Below, one piece after another: positions 52,399 through 60,912 of a stretch of 64,000 nt of DNA. The DNA is taken from positions 62,001 to 126,000 of the forward strand of contig NZ_JACEFA010000002.1 of assembly GCF_014083865.1 (NCBI RefSeq), read 5' to 3'. Source of the stretch: Paraliobacillus salinarum. Its GTDB lineage: Bacteria; Bacillota; Bacilli; Bacillales; Amphibacillaceae. The position numbers were made by a program, and so were the translations under genes. The notes below the pieces were generated by a model that was given only the letters and a program-made list of their open reading frames with translations, made no database searches and had not been told where the DNA came from. Numbering within the stretch: position 1 is the first letter of the stretch; every line of letters begins with the position of its first letter.

Positions 52399-52485
52399 TT
52401 GGACGTTGGGGTGGGGCGTTGGGGTCTGACCCGATCGTCCCACTTAAACTGAAATGGGATATTGGGGTCAGACCCAACTGTCCCA
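52399..52485. repeat. Two copies of the 31-bp palindromic repeat (one extended)
   Basis: Copies 52412-52442 and 52455-52485; the first carries an extra partial arm (GGACGTTGGGG, 52401-52411). Diverged versions (CGTTGGGG and ATCGTCCCA). Confidence 0.9.
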
Positions 52486-52555
52486 TTTTCATGTTTACTA
52501 AATCTAATTTTGGGAAAGGTATTATTACAATACTTTTTAAAAGGAGATGTTTGTT

Positions 52556-52882
52556 GTGAGTCATGAAAAACACCAAAAACTTCTAGCAGTTCTTCATGAA
52601 TGTATGGCTGCTTGTAATCACTGCTTCGATGCTTGTTTACAAGAAGATGATGTAAAAATGATGGCACCATGTATTCGATTAGACAGAGAATGTGCAGACA
52701 TGTGTGCGTATTTAGAGGGAGCAATTACAAGAAATTCTCCTTACGTCAAAGAGTTAGCAGCTATATGCGCGAAAATTTGCCATGACTGTGGTGTTGAATG
52801 TAACAAACACGAACATGATCACTGTAAGAAGTGTGCCGATGCTTGTTTCAAATGCGAAGAAGCATGTAAAACAATCGCATAA
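52556..52882 (+). CDS. Four-helix-bundle copper-storage protein (Csp3-like, DUF326)
   Basis: 108 residues from GTG 52556 (AAGGAGA eight nt upstream). Sixteen cysteines are spaced along four helices (HECMAACNHCFDAC, APC..DRECADMC, AICAKICHDCGVEC, CKKCADACFKCEEAC), as in Csp proteins that store many Cu(I) ions inside the bundle. There is no signal peptide, so it is cytosolic like Csp3. It is a single gene between repeats with its own terminator; no copper regulator nearby. Confidence 0.9.
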   Translation: MSHEKHQKLLAVLHECMAACNHCFDACLQEDDVKMMAPCIRLDRECADMCAYLEGAITRNSPYVKELAAICAKICHDCGVECNKHEHDHCKKCADACFKCEEACKTIA

Positions 52883-52933
52883 GATTATACACAAGATTTC
52901 AAGATGAAAATAGTTGTTTCAAAAATCCCAAAC

Positions 52934-52971
52934 AAGCTGATTACAGAACCCCGCCTTTCTGTGATCAGCTT
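52934..52971 (+). terminator. Intrinsic terminator of the Csp gene
   Basis: 15-bp stem AAGCTGATTACAGAA/TTCTGTGATCAGCTT (one mismatch) with an 8-nt CCCCGCCT loop and a T-rich tail. Confidence 0.85.
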
Positions 52972-52986
52972 TCTTTATGCTTAAAA

Positions 52987-53061
52987 TGGGACGTTGGGGT
53001 CTGACCCGATTGTCCCAATTGGGGCAAAGGGGTCTGACCCCAGCGTCACCCCAGCGTCCCA
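52987..53061. repeat. 31-bp palindromic repeat, tandem cluster
   Basis: Copies 52987-53017 and 53020-53050 with an extra repeated half-arm (CCAGCGTCCCA) up to 53061. Diverged from the consensus at the CGTT/AGCG positions like the copies near 52.4 and 57.2 kb. Confidence 0.9.
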
Positions 53062-53155
53062 CCACGGCCTCATCCCTACAACCAAATTACATTTTACAAG
53101 TGCTTTACATTCCAAGTATAATAGAAATATTACATGTGCTTTGGGGGTTCGATTC

Positions 53156-53962
53156 ATGCAAACAATCCTGGACAAAATCCAATTAAAATATCATACATTA
53201 AGTAAGACCGAAAAAAAAATCGCCAATTATGTCATGACACACAATCAGGAGTTACTTAACATACATATTAAAGAATTAGCCAGCAAAATCGAGGTATCTG
53301 ATGCCGCGATAACACGCTTTTGCAAGAAAATAGGCGCAGCAAATTTTGTCGAATTCAAAATACTACTTCGAGATGCGGTAAAGGAAACAAATACTACTAA
53401 CGACGCAATTAGTACTGTGAATTCGATCTATGAATCAGTTATCCAGTCCACTAACACCTTAACAAAAATGGAAACTTATCAAGAGGCATGTGACTGGATT
53501 CTTCAAGCAAATAAAATACATGTTTTTGGTCTAGGAAGTTCTGGACTATCAGGAGAAGAATTGAAATTTCGTCTTAGCCGTATGGGATTAAACATTAGTG
53601 CATATGTTGATTCTCACTCCATGATTATCGCTTCCTCCATTCTCACTGAAAATGATGTAGTTATAGCAATTTCTAGTTCAGGACAAACAAAAGAAATTCT
53701 TGAAGCAGTGGAACTTGCAAATCGTAAAAAAGCTAATATCATTTCCATTACAAATTATGCTGAAACTCCTTTGACTAACCACTCAGACCTAGCATTGTAT
53801 ACATCCAGCATTAACCGATATCAAGCACTCGGATTTTTGAATAGTCAATTATCCATTCTTTATTCCCTAGATATTCTTAGTATGTTACTAACTGAAAATC
53901 AAACTTATATGAAAGCATACCAAGAAACATTACATGCGCTTGATGAATATAAAAAAATATAG
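53156..53962 (+). CDS. MurR/RpiR-family transcriptional regulator
   Basis: 268 residues from ATG 53156 with GGGGG nearby; the frame is open through the upstream repeats, but that part is not coding. HTH at about 1-75 (KELASKIEVSDAAITRFCKKIGA), SIS domain at about 120-250 (IHVFGLGSSGLSGEELKFRLSRMG, VIAISSSGQTKEILEAVELA). It is convergent with nanE-PTS and likely regulates them in response to an amino-sugar phosphate. About half identical by eye to the RpiR near 42 kb in the HTH. Confidence 0.88.
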   Translation: MQTILDKIQLKYHTLSKTEKKIANYVMTHNQELLNIHIKELASKIEVSDAAITRFCKKIGAANFVEFKILLRDAVKETNTTNDAISTVNSIYESVIQSTNTLTKMETYQEACDWILQANKIHVFGLGSSGLSGEELKFRLSRMGLNISAYVDSHSMIIASSILTENDVVIAISSSGQTKEILEAVELANRKKANIISITNYAETPLTNHSDLALYTSSINRYQALGFLNSQLSILYSLDILSMLLTENQTYMKAYQETLHALDEYKKI

Positions 53963-53996
53963 AAATGAATGTCTAGCACTCATTTCTATATTTTTT
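53952..53996. terminator. Bidirectional terminator between RpiR gene and nanE
   Basis: 17-bp stem AAAAAATATAGAAATGA and its exact complement around an 11-nt loop, with A- and T-runs. Confidence 0.88.
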
Positions 53997-54006
53997 ATGT
54001 CACATA

Positions 54007-54690
54007 TTATTTTATTGCATCAGCAAAAGACTTCGTAATCAATTGTGGTCTTGTAATGGCACTTCCAACCACAACAAATGTCGCACCTAATTCTAACACC
54101 TTATTTGCTTTTTCCGGTGTATCTACCTTTCCTTCCGCAACAACAGGAATCGTTACAGCATCAACAAATTCTCGGAAAATTTTATAGTCGTCATCTGCAA
54201 TATTTTGACCTTTTGTTTCCTTCGTGTAACCAACTAATGTAGTTGAAACACAATCAAAGCCCAACCGCTCTGCTTCTACTGCCTCTTCTACTGTCGAGCA
54301 ATCCGCCATTAAGCTAATATGAGGTGCTTTTTCCTTGGCAAAAGCTACAATATCTTTCAATGTCTCCTCATTAGGTCGACTTCTCACCGTCGCATCCATT
54401 GCGATCATATCCGTTTGTGCATCAATTAAAGCCTCAACTTCTTGTTTTGTAGCTGTAATAAAAACTTCACTACCCGGATAATCTTGTTTAATGATCCCAA
54501 TTACCGGAAGATCTACTTGTTGCTTAATTTCTTTAATATCGGCAACAGAATTCGCTCGAATACCTGAAGCTCCTCCTTCAAGCGCAGCTATAGCCATTCT
54601 TCCCATAATGAATGAAGAGTGAAGCGGCTCATCCTCTAATGCTTGACAAGAAACAACTAATTTTTTATTTAATGTTTTAAAGAGATCCAT
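54007..54690 (-). CDS. nanE: N-acetylmannosamine-6-phosphate 2-epimerase
   Basis: 227-residue TIM barrel converting ManNAc-6-P to GlcNAc-6-P. Features: VVSCQALEDEPLHSS near the N-terminus (substrate contacts Gln, Glu), GVIKQDYPGSEVFI-type Lys, MDATVRSRP and the phosphate-binding VVAEGKVDTPEKA and VVVGSAITRPQ. Starts 1 nt after the PTS gene. With no sialic acid lyase here, the likely source is imported ManNAc; its product enters the nagAB route. Confidence 0.93.
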   Translation of the reverse strand: MDLFKTLNKKLVVSCQALEDEPLHSSFIMGRMAIAALEGGASGIRANSVADIKEIKQQVDLPVIGIIKQDYPGSEVFITATKQEVEALIDAQTDMIAMDATVRSRPNEETLKDIVAFAKEKAPHISLMADCSTVEEAVEAERLGFDCVSTTLVGYTKETKGQNIADDDYKIFREFVDAVTIPVVAEGKVDTPEKANKVLELGATFVVVGSAITRPQLITKSFADAIK

Positions 54691-54691
54691 G

Positions 54692-56248
54692 TTAAATTTC
54701 TCCTAACGCTTCTTCAACCTCGTTTTTAATTACAGATACTTCCGGTCCATAAATTACTTGGACACCATTACCACTAACTATGACACCTTTTGCACCTGTC
54801 TTCTTCAGTTTTTCTTGATCAACGATTTCACCATTATGAACCGTTACACGTAAACGAGTTGCACAATTATCTACATCTTTAATATTTTTCTTATCGCCTA
54901 AAGCCTCAATAATTAAAGCAGCTCTTTCTGTTTTAGTAAAAGTGTATTCTTCCATTGCCTCATCTTCACGACCAGGTGTTTTAAAATTAAATTTCTTAAT
55001 AACAAATTTAAATGTAAAGTAGTATAGGAAGAACCATGGAATACCAATAAGTGGAACTATATACCAGTTTGTTTTATCTGCACCTTGCAACATACCGAAT
55101 AACAAGAAGTCAATAAAACCACCTGAGAATGTTTGACCAATCGTAATTTCAAAAATATGTGCAAGCATAAATGCAATACCATCATAAAAAGCATGGATCA
55201 CATATAATGCTGGTGCAATAAATAAGAAAGAAAATTCGATCGGCTCAGTAATACCTGTTAAGAATGAAGTGATACCAGCTGATAACATTAAGCCAGCCAC
55301 TTTCTTTTTATTTTCAGGCTTTGCCGTGTGATACATCGCAAGACAAGCACCTAAAAGACCAAACATCATTGTGATATGACGACCAGACATAAATCTAGCT
55401 GTACCAATAAAGAACTGGTCGATCACTTCTGAACTACCTAATTGCGCAAAGAAAATACGTTGCGTTCCTTCTATTAGTGAACCATCAACAATCATAGACC
55501 CGCCAAGGCTTGTTGTCCAGAACGGTAAATAGAAAATATGATGTAAACCGAATGGTCCTAGTAATCGTAAAACAAAGCCATAGATGAATGTTCCAACATA
55601 ACCTGTTGCATCAACCAGACCACCTAATGAATAAATACCTGATTGTACAATTGGCCATAAATAGAATAAAGCAATACCTAAAAATATGGAAGCAAATGCT
55701 GAGATAATTGGAATAAATCGTGATCCTCCAAAGAATCCTAAGAACCTTGGTAATTCAATTTTGTTATATCTATTATGCAGAATATAAGCTAAAAGACCGG
55801 CTAACACACCACCAAATACTCCTGTCTCCAGTGACTGAATGCCTAATACCATCCCTTGTCCGGCACCAGCAATATTTTCTGTTGCAAGCTGTCCAGTAAT
55901 AATAAGCATTGCATTAATCGTAGCGTGCATAACTAAAAACCCTAGTAGTGCAGCTAAACCAGCAGTTCCTTTATCCGAACGCGCTAATCCAATTGCAATA
56001 CCGATGGCAAAGATAACTGGTAAATTACCAAAGATGATACTACCAGCAGAACTCATTATTGTAAAAATAGCTTGTAAAAATGCAACATCTAGAAATGGAT
56101 ACGCTTCAATTGTTGCAGCATTACTAAAAGCTCCACCTATACCTAGTAATAAACCAGCCGCAGGTAATACTGCAATTGGTAACATAAATGATTTCCCAAA
56201 ACGCTGAGCTTGCTCAAAAAATACATTGTTTTTCTTTTTCTTACTCAA
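54692..56248 (-). CDS. PTS transporter IICB, glucose/amino-sugar family
   Basis: 518 residues from TTG 56248 (GAGGTG nine nt upstream; the longer frame lacks a site). The IIC domain (about 1-400) contains AQRFGKSFMLPIAVLPAAGLLLGIGGAF, GLARSDKGTAGLAALLGF and the substrate motif TGITEPIEFSFLF. The IIB domain at the C-terminus has the phosphorylated Cys in DVDNCATRLRV. There is no IIA; it probably borrows one encoded elsewhere. Coupling with nanE makes N-acetylmannosamine a good candidate substrate, but this is inference. Confidence 0.88.
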   Translation of the reverse strand: MSKKKKNNVFFEQAQRFGKSFMLPIAVLPAAGLLLGIGGAFSNAATIEAYPFLDVAFLQAIFTIMSSAGSIIFGNLPVIFAIGIAIGLARSDKGTAGLAALLGFLVMHATINAMLIITGQLATENIAGAGQGMVLGIQSLETGVFGGVLAGLLAYILHNRYNKIELPRFLGFFGGSRFIPIISAFASIFLGIALFYLWPIVQSGIYSLGGLVDATGYVGTFIYGFVLRLLGPFGLHHIFYLPFWTTSLGGSMIVDGSLIEGTQRIFFAQLGSSEVIDQFFIGTARFMSGRHITMMFGLLGACLAMYHTAKPENKKKVAGLMLSAGITSFLTGITEPIEFSFLFIAPALYVIHAFYDGIAFMLAHIFEITIGQTFSGGFIDFLLFGMLQGADKTNWYIVPLIGIPWFFLYYFTFKFVIKKFNFKTPGREDEAMEEYTFTKTERAALIIEALGDKKNIKDVDNCATRLRVTVHNGEIVDQEKLKKTGAKGVIVSGNGVQVIYGPEVSVIKNEVEEALGEI

Positions 56249-56272
56249 TGTTTTCACCTCTTTTTTTATTTT

Positions 56273-56286
56273 GTAAATCGTTTTCA
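56273..56286 (-). promoter_or_regulatory. Candidate cre site upstream of PTS-nanE
   Basis: Minus strand TGAAAACGATTTAC matches the cre consensus except the last two positions, 25 nt before the PTS start. Nearby TGAAAATAGTTTTTTTCA (56303-56320) could be an RpiR-type dyad. Confidence 0.35.
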
Positions 56287-56331
56287 AAAACATTATACAA
56301 CTGAAAATAGTTTTTTTCAACAAAAAATTTT

Positions 56332-56395
56332 TGGGACATTGGGGTCAGTCCCCTTTGTCCCATTTGGTCCATTGGGGACTGACCCCAGCGCCCCA
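56332..56395. repeat. 31-bp palindromic repeat, two adjacent copies
   Basis: Copies 56332-56362 and 56365-56395, 2-nt spacer, the second diverged (TGGTCCATT and AGCGCCCCA ends). They lie between the PTS promoter region and the 3' end of the FNT gene. Confidence 0.9.
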
Positions 56396-56411
56396 ACGTT
56401 GGAGCGTAATT

Positions 56412-57176
56412 TTATTTATTCGCAAAGGTATACATCCATCCCATAAAGAAATTTCCACCAATCATATTCCCAATAGTTACAACGATTAAGTTGCGAATAA
56501 TACTTAGTAATGTAATGCTTTCTGGATGGTCAAGTACCAGGGTAACTGAAAAAATAACCATATTAGCAATACTGTGTTCATAGCCAGATATAAAGAATGT
56601 AAATACTAACATGATCATAGTAAACATTTTTACACCATCGCCTTTTAACATCATCGGAATAAAAAAAGCTAAACTGACTAACCAATTACATATGATTGCT
56701 CTTGTAAATAATTCCACTATACTTAGATGTGTTTTTTTCTCCACTACACTAAATAAATATTCATTTCCAGTCCCGTCGCTGAAGAGACCTGTTAAGTAGA
56801 GAAATACAGCAAAAAAAATGGCACCCAGCAAGTTTCCTAAGTAGGTTGTCATCCAAAGCTTTACAACATCAACCCATCTCATTTCATTTTGTAAAGCAGC
56901 GACAGTGTAATAGAACGTATTTCCGGTAAATAAATCACCACCACCATATGCAATAAGAATAATTGCTGCCCCAAATGTTAAAGCAGCAGTAGGATTGGTA
57001 AAAGGAGATTGTACTTGATAGAAATAACTCCCTGTTTTAAATGCAACAACCACACCAAGTCCAATAAACATACTTGCTAAAACAGCCCGAGCAATATAAC
57101 GTATTGGACTATGGTAATAAATTTGCTCTTTTTTATGTGCCAACTGAACAACTTGTAATAATGCGTCCTTCTCCAT
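56412..57176 (-). CDS. Formate/nitrite transporter (FNT) family channel
   Basis: 254 residues with six membrane helices in the aquaporin-like FNT fold. Hallmarks: LASMFIGLGVVVAF in helix 1, the broken-helix segment NPTAALTFGAAIILIAYGGGDLFTGN (family TGN motif), YLGNLLGAIFFAVF and GYEHSIANM, with the central pore His. Moves formate, nitrite, hydrosulfide or lactate-type monoacids. No nitrite reductase or formate enzyme is next to it, so the ion is open. ATG 57176 follows GGTGG. Confidence 0.87.
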   Translation of the reverse strand: MEKDALLQVVQLAHKKEQIYYHSPIRYIARAVLASMFIGLGVVVAFKTGSYFYQVQSPFTNPTAALTFGAAIILIAYGGGDLFTGNTFYYTVAALQNEMRWVDVVKLWMTTYLGNLLGAIFFAVFLYLTGLFSDGTGNEYLFSVVEKKTHLSIVELFTRAIICNWLVSLAFFIPMMLKGDGVKMFTMIMLVFTFFISGYEHSIANMVIFSVTLVLDHPESITLLSIIRNLIVVTIGNMIGGNFFMGWMYTFANK

Positions 57177-57245
57177 CAATAAACCACCACACCATCTATT
57201 TAGGCACTAGTATTTGTTATTTTTAAAAGAAAAATACATATAAAT

Positions 57246-57331
57246 TGGGACGTTGGGGTCAGACCCCAGCGCCCCAAAAAGTGCTTGCAAAACGTAAAAA
57301 TGGGACAAAAGGGTCTGACCCCAATGTCCCG
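57246..57331. repeat. Two copies of the 31-bp palindromic repeat
   Basis: Copies 57246-57276 (CGTTGGGG and AGCGCCCCA variant) and 57301-57331 (TGGGACAAAAGGGTC left arm), 24 nt apart, between the CocE-type gene 3' end and the FNT promoter. Confidence 0.93.
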
Positions 57332-57339
57332 ATGTCCTA

Positions 57340-59058
57340 TTATTTAATGATTGGTAAGGTTATAGATGATGGATGATTTTGATCGTGGTAAATGGTTTGG
57401 TTTGCTTTAACCATTTCATCTGTATCCATCGTTGTTTCTCCGGTATTTGGATTAACATCATACCATGGGTAATTACTTGATGAAATTTCTATGCGAATCG
57501 AATGACCTGGCAAAAAGACATTACTTGTTGCCCAAAGATCGATTTCATATTCAACAATTTCACCAGATAAAAGTTGTGCTTTTTCTTTTCCGCTACGCCA
57601 TTTTGCACGGACAATACCATCAGCCAAATTATATGCTCTGCCTTCTGAGTCTACATCAACCAACTTCACTGTAAAATCTGTATCAACAGCATCAGAAGAA
57701 GCCCAAATATTAGCTTTAATCCAGCCCGTTACCTCAACCGGTGCCTCCAAAACCTCAGACGTATAAACTAATACATCATCTCTAGCTTCTATAGTTGATT
57801 GATCTCGAGGTCCCGCATTTCGACCGTTATAAAATAACACGCCACCACCTGTTGTCGGAACAGGATCATGTGGATCATATACATACTCATCAACTGGCTC
57901 ATCAGTTGGCTGCAATGTAGATAATATACCACGATTTTGTTGCGCTTCGCCATCACTGTGCAAATAGTATTTCGTATAATTTGTATTAGGTAATGGCCAG
58001 TTTTTGGCTGATTTCCACTTATTTATCCCCATTGTAAAAATATACACAGGATCATCTGTTTCTAACATTTGCTCTTGTTCATCTTTTAACCAATAATTAA
58101 ACCATTTCAGATGTAATGAAGTTATATCTTCTTTTCCATCAATCGCATAACCAGAACTCGTGATTCCAAAAACTCGCTCTCCGCTGTCCGAATGAAACAT
58201 ACCATGCGTCCAAGGACCAATGATTAACTTTTGATGTTCATTATAAGTGCTTAACTGTTCAAAGTTCTTTATTGTTTGTCCTAAAAAGTTATCATACCAA
58301 CCGGCTAAATGAAATGCTGGTAAATTAAGTGCTTGATCGTAATTATAGTTTTTTCCCTTCACACTATTTACAAATTTATTATTAATATAACCGTCAAATA
58401 ATTCATGTAACTCTGGATGTTTCATCACTGGTGGCCAATCTTTTATCGGTTTATAATCATGCCATTGATCAATATGATCCAAATCATGCATAATTTCTTT
58501 CATCGTTTCTTCATATTCTTTCCCTTTTATTCTTTTCAAATAATCCGGTGCAACAGAATCTAAAATCCATGTTTCTGCAGCCGCAAATTGATAGACACCA
58601 TTTCTATTAAAAGCATCTCCATGCACATTTCCTGTCATTGCAGGAAAAATTGCTTTCAATGCTGATGGTTTTTCTAGTGTGGCATACAATTGAGTAAAGC
58701 CATAATAGGAAAGTCCAAACATTCCAACTTTTCCATTGGAATAAGGTAATGAGGCAGCCCATTCCACACTATCATAGCCATCTTCTACTTCCTGGGCGAA
58801 AGGATAGAATTCACCTTCTGAAGCAAAACGTCCACGTACGTCTTGGATGATCACGACATAGCCACTCATTGCCAAACGAATCGGATCCACATAACGGTGC
58901 GAAAAGTCCGGAAGATTCTTGTTATAAGGTAGACGACATAATAATACTGGGTATTGGCCATTATCACTTGGACGATAAATGTTAGCATATAGATTAACAC
59001 CATCTCGTAACTTACAAGCTACTTCTCGATCCACAATCACTTGATTTGCTTGCTTCAT
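57340..59058 (-). CDS. CocE/NonD-family alpha/beta hydrolase
   Basis: 572 residues, cytosolic. The N-terminal alpha/beta hydrolase domain has the nucleophile Ser117 in GLSYYG and oxyanion Tyr region LPYNKN; catalytic Asp is expected in the FDGYI..GWYDNF region and His in IGPWTHGMF. The C-terminal jelly-roll is typical of the X-Pro dipeptidyl-peptidase/cocaine esterase class. Acts on esters or acylated amines/peptides; substrate not known. Next to the carnitine/betaine genes it could cleave an acylcarnitine or choline ester, but that is speculation. AAGGAGA upstream. Confidence 0.85.
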   Translation of the reverse strand: MKQANQVIVDREVACKLRDGVNLYANIYRPSDNGQYPVLLCRLPYNKNLPDFSHRYVDPIRLAMSGYVVIIQDVRGRFASEGEFYPFAQEVEDGYDSVEWAASLPYSNGKVGMFGLSYYGFTQLYATLEKPSALKAIFPAMTGNVHGDAFNRNGVYQFAAAETWILDSVAPDYLKRIKGKEYEETMKEIMHDLDHIDQWHDYKPIKDWPPVMKHPELHELFDGYINNKFVNSVKGKNYNYDQALNLPAFHLAGWYDNFLGQTIKNFEQLSTYNEHQKLIIGPWTHGMFHSDSGERVFGITSSGYAIDGKEDITSLHLKWFNYWLKDEQEQMLETDDPVYIFTMGINKWKSAKNWPLPNTNYTKYYLHSDGEAQQNRGILSTLQPTDEPVDEYVYDPHDPVPTTGGGVLFYNGRNAGPRDQSTIEARDDVLVYTSEVLEAPVEVTGWIKANIWASSDAVDTDFTVKLVDVDSEGRAYNLADGIVRAKWRSGKEKAQLLSGEIVEYEIDLWATSNVFLPGHSIRIEISSSNYPWYDVNPNTGETTMDTDEMVKANQTIYHDQNHPSSITLPIIK

Positions 59059-59086
59059 TTAAATCAACTCTCCTTAATTGTTGAGT

Positions 59087-59117
59087 TGGGACATTGGGGA
59101 CTGACCCCAATGTCCCA
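59087..59117. repeat. 31-bp palindromic repeat
   Basis: Near-perfect copy (one arm mismatch at the core) between the CocE-type gene start and the opuAC 3' end. Confidence 0.95.
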
Positions 59118-59130
59118 ACTCTTATTATTA

Positions 59131-59180
59131 AAGCAAATGCTGTACGGAAGTTTGACTTCAGCACAGCATATATTTGCTCT
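59131..59180 (-). terminator. Hairpin at the end of opuAC
   Basis: AGCAAATGCTGT and ACAGCATATATTTGCT pair with a bulge; on the minus strand CTTTAATAAT follows. It overlaps the region just beyond the opuAC stop. Confidence 0.5.
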
Positions 59181-59183
59181 TCA

Positions 59184-60068
59184 TTATTTTGCTAGCATTT
59201 CATCGACTTTATCTTGATTGTTATCAATCCATTCTTGTGCCACATCTTTTGGTTCTTGTCCTTCGTCTTCAATCTTCCCAATCATCTCTTCTACATCTTC
59301 AATAGGGATACTCCAATTACTTAAAAATTTATATGCGTCTGGTGCTGATTCTTTTAATTCATTATTTGTAATTACGTGAACAGAAGCAGTTCCAAAGATA
59401 TCTTTTTCTTCTTCTAAAATCTTAATGTCTAATTTATTAAACATTGTATGTGGTCTCCAACCATAGAAAAGCACCGGCTCTTCTTGTTCCATTGATTTCA
59501 TCGCCTGAGCTAACATACCACCCTCAGAAGAGTTCACTTGTTGCATATCTAAACCATATTGATCAATAACATCATTAATATAACCAGTTACACTCGCACC
59601 TTTTTCAATTGAATATAGTTTATTCTTAAACTCGCCTTCTTTACCAACTAAGTCAGATACACTATTGATATCTTCCATATATGTTGGTACAACTAAACCT
59701 GCATCTGCAGGACCATAACTCTTAGCAGTATTTTCAATAGAATCCGCATATTTTTCTAAATAAGTTTCATGTGCTGGTAACCAAGCATCCATGAACACAT
59801 CAATATCTCCACGGGATAAACCAACATACACACTTCCAGCATCTGCACTCGTTTCTTCAACTGCATATCCCATGTCTTCTAACAAAATTTTAGCAATTTC
59901 AGTTGGTGGTACAGTACTTGTCCAAGGTGTGACACCAAAGGTAATAGTTTGATTTGCCTCAGAACCTTCACTTCCTGAACCATCATTCGCTGCATCTCCA
60001 TCTGAACTACACCCTGCAAAAATAAGTAAAAAAGTAAGTGCTACAAAACCGAAAATTAATTTTTTCAT
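59184..60068 (-). CDS. opuAC: Glycine betaine ABC transporter, substrate-binding lipoprotein
   Basis: 294 residues (B. subtilis OpuAC 293). Lipoprotein signal ending LLIFAGC, so anchored outside the membrane. Three aromatic-box tryptophans appear in GVTPWTS, MDAWLPAH and YGWRPHTMF, the cage that holds the trimethylammonium of glycine betaine or proline betaine. ATG 60068 with AAAGGAGCG upstream; 10 earlier codons rejected. Third gene of opuAA-AB-AC. Confidence 0.93.
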   Translation of the reverse strand: MKKLIFGFVALTFLLIFAGCSSDGDAANDGSGSEGSEANQTITFGVTPWTSTVPPTEIAKILLEDMGYAVEETSADAGSVYVGLSRGDIDVFMDAWLPAHETYLEKYADSIENTAKSYGPADAGLVVPTYMEDINSVSDLVGKEGEFKNKLYSIEKGASVTGYINDVIDQYGLDMQQVNSSEGGMLAQAMKSMEQEEPVLFYGWRPHTMFNKLDIKILEEEKDIFGTASVHVITNNELKESAPDAYKFLSNWSIPIEDVEEMIGKIEDEGQEPKDVAQEWIDNNQDKVDEMLAK

Positions 60069-60081
60069 TTTTCTCGCTCCT

Positions 60082-60912
60082 TTATAATTTTTTCCCAAGA
60101 CCTTGAGTAATTCGGTCTAAAATAATTGCAATAACTACAATTCCTAATCCACCTGTTAATCCAAGACCCACATTAACAGTAGAAATACCAGTTAATACAG
60201 TGTCACCTAATCCAGGTGCACCAATCATTGAAGCTACAACAGCCATGGATAGAGCTAACATAATTGTTTGGTTTACACCAGCCATTATTGTTGGAATAGC
60301 CAGTGGCAACTGAACTTTAAATAGCAACTGCTTTGGAGTAGATCCGAATGCTCTTGAAGCTTCAACGACTTCTTCTGGCACTTGTTTAATCCCTAAATTA
60401 GTCATTCTAACAGCAGGAGGTGCCGCGAATACAAATGTAGCAATCACTGCAGGTACTCCCCCAAGTCCGAATAATAAGATAGCAGGAATTAAATAAACAA
60501 AAATTGGCAATGTTTGCATAAAATCTAAAATTGGTTTAACAATTCTATCTACAACACTATTCATTGCACTTAAAATTCCAATTGGCACACCGAATATAAC
60601 AGAAATCAATGTTGATACAAGTACAATAGCTAATGTTTGCATAGACTCAGGCCATAGCGCCACAGAACCTAAATAAAAGCAACCGATCAATGTGAATACC
60701 GCTACACCTTTTCCTGCTGTTTTCCATGCTAACAGCACTAAAAGAATAGTGATGATCTCAGGTGGGATCATTATTAATAAATCTGTAACGCCATTAATAA
60801 AGGCAGCAATCCATTCACTTATCTGATCAAATAGTCCACTAGTCGTCGGAATTAACCATCCATCAACAAACGTATTTGTCCATTCTTCTAATGGTAATTG
60901 AAAGTAATTCAT
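60082..60912 (-). CDS. opuAB: Glycine betaine ABC transporter permease
   Basis: 276 residues with the BPD_transp_1 fold, about seven helices, and the coupling-helix EAA-type motif [29 protein letters not shown]. The ATG overlaps the stop of the ATPase gene (ATGA), so translation is coupled. Imports osmoprotectants with OpuAA and OpuAC. Confidence 0.93.
   Translation of the reverse strand: MNYFQLPLEEWTNTFVDGWLIPTTSGLFDQISEWIAAFINGVTDLLIMIPPEIITILLVLLAWKTAGKGVAVFTLIGCFYLGSVALWPESMQTLAIVLVSTLISVIFGVPIGILSAMNSVVDRIVKPILDFMQTLPIFVYLIPAILLFGLGGVPAVIATFVFAAPPAVRMTNLGIKQVPEEVVEASRAFGSTPKQLLFKVQLPLAIPTIMAGVNQTIMLALSMAVVASMIGAPGLGDTVLTGISTVNVGLGLTGGLGIVVIAIILDRITQGLGKKL

Noticed and set aside
52994-53155. 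54-residue N-terminal extension of the RpiR gene at 53156
   Set aside because: This stretch is the translated palindromic repeats (GSDP.. peptides); ATG 53156 has its own ribosome site and begins the conserved HTH domain.
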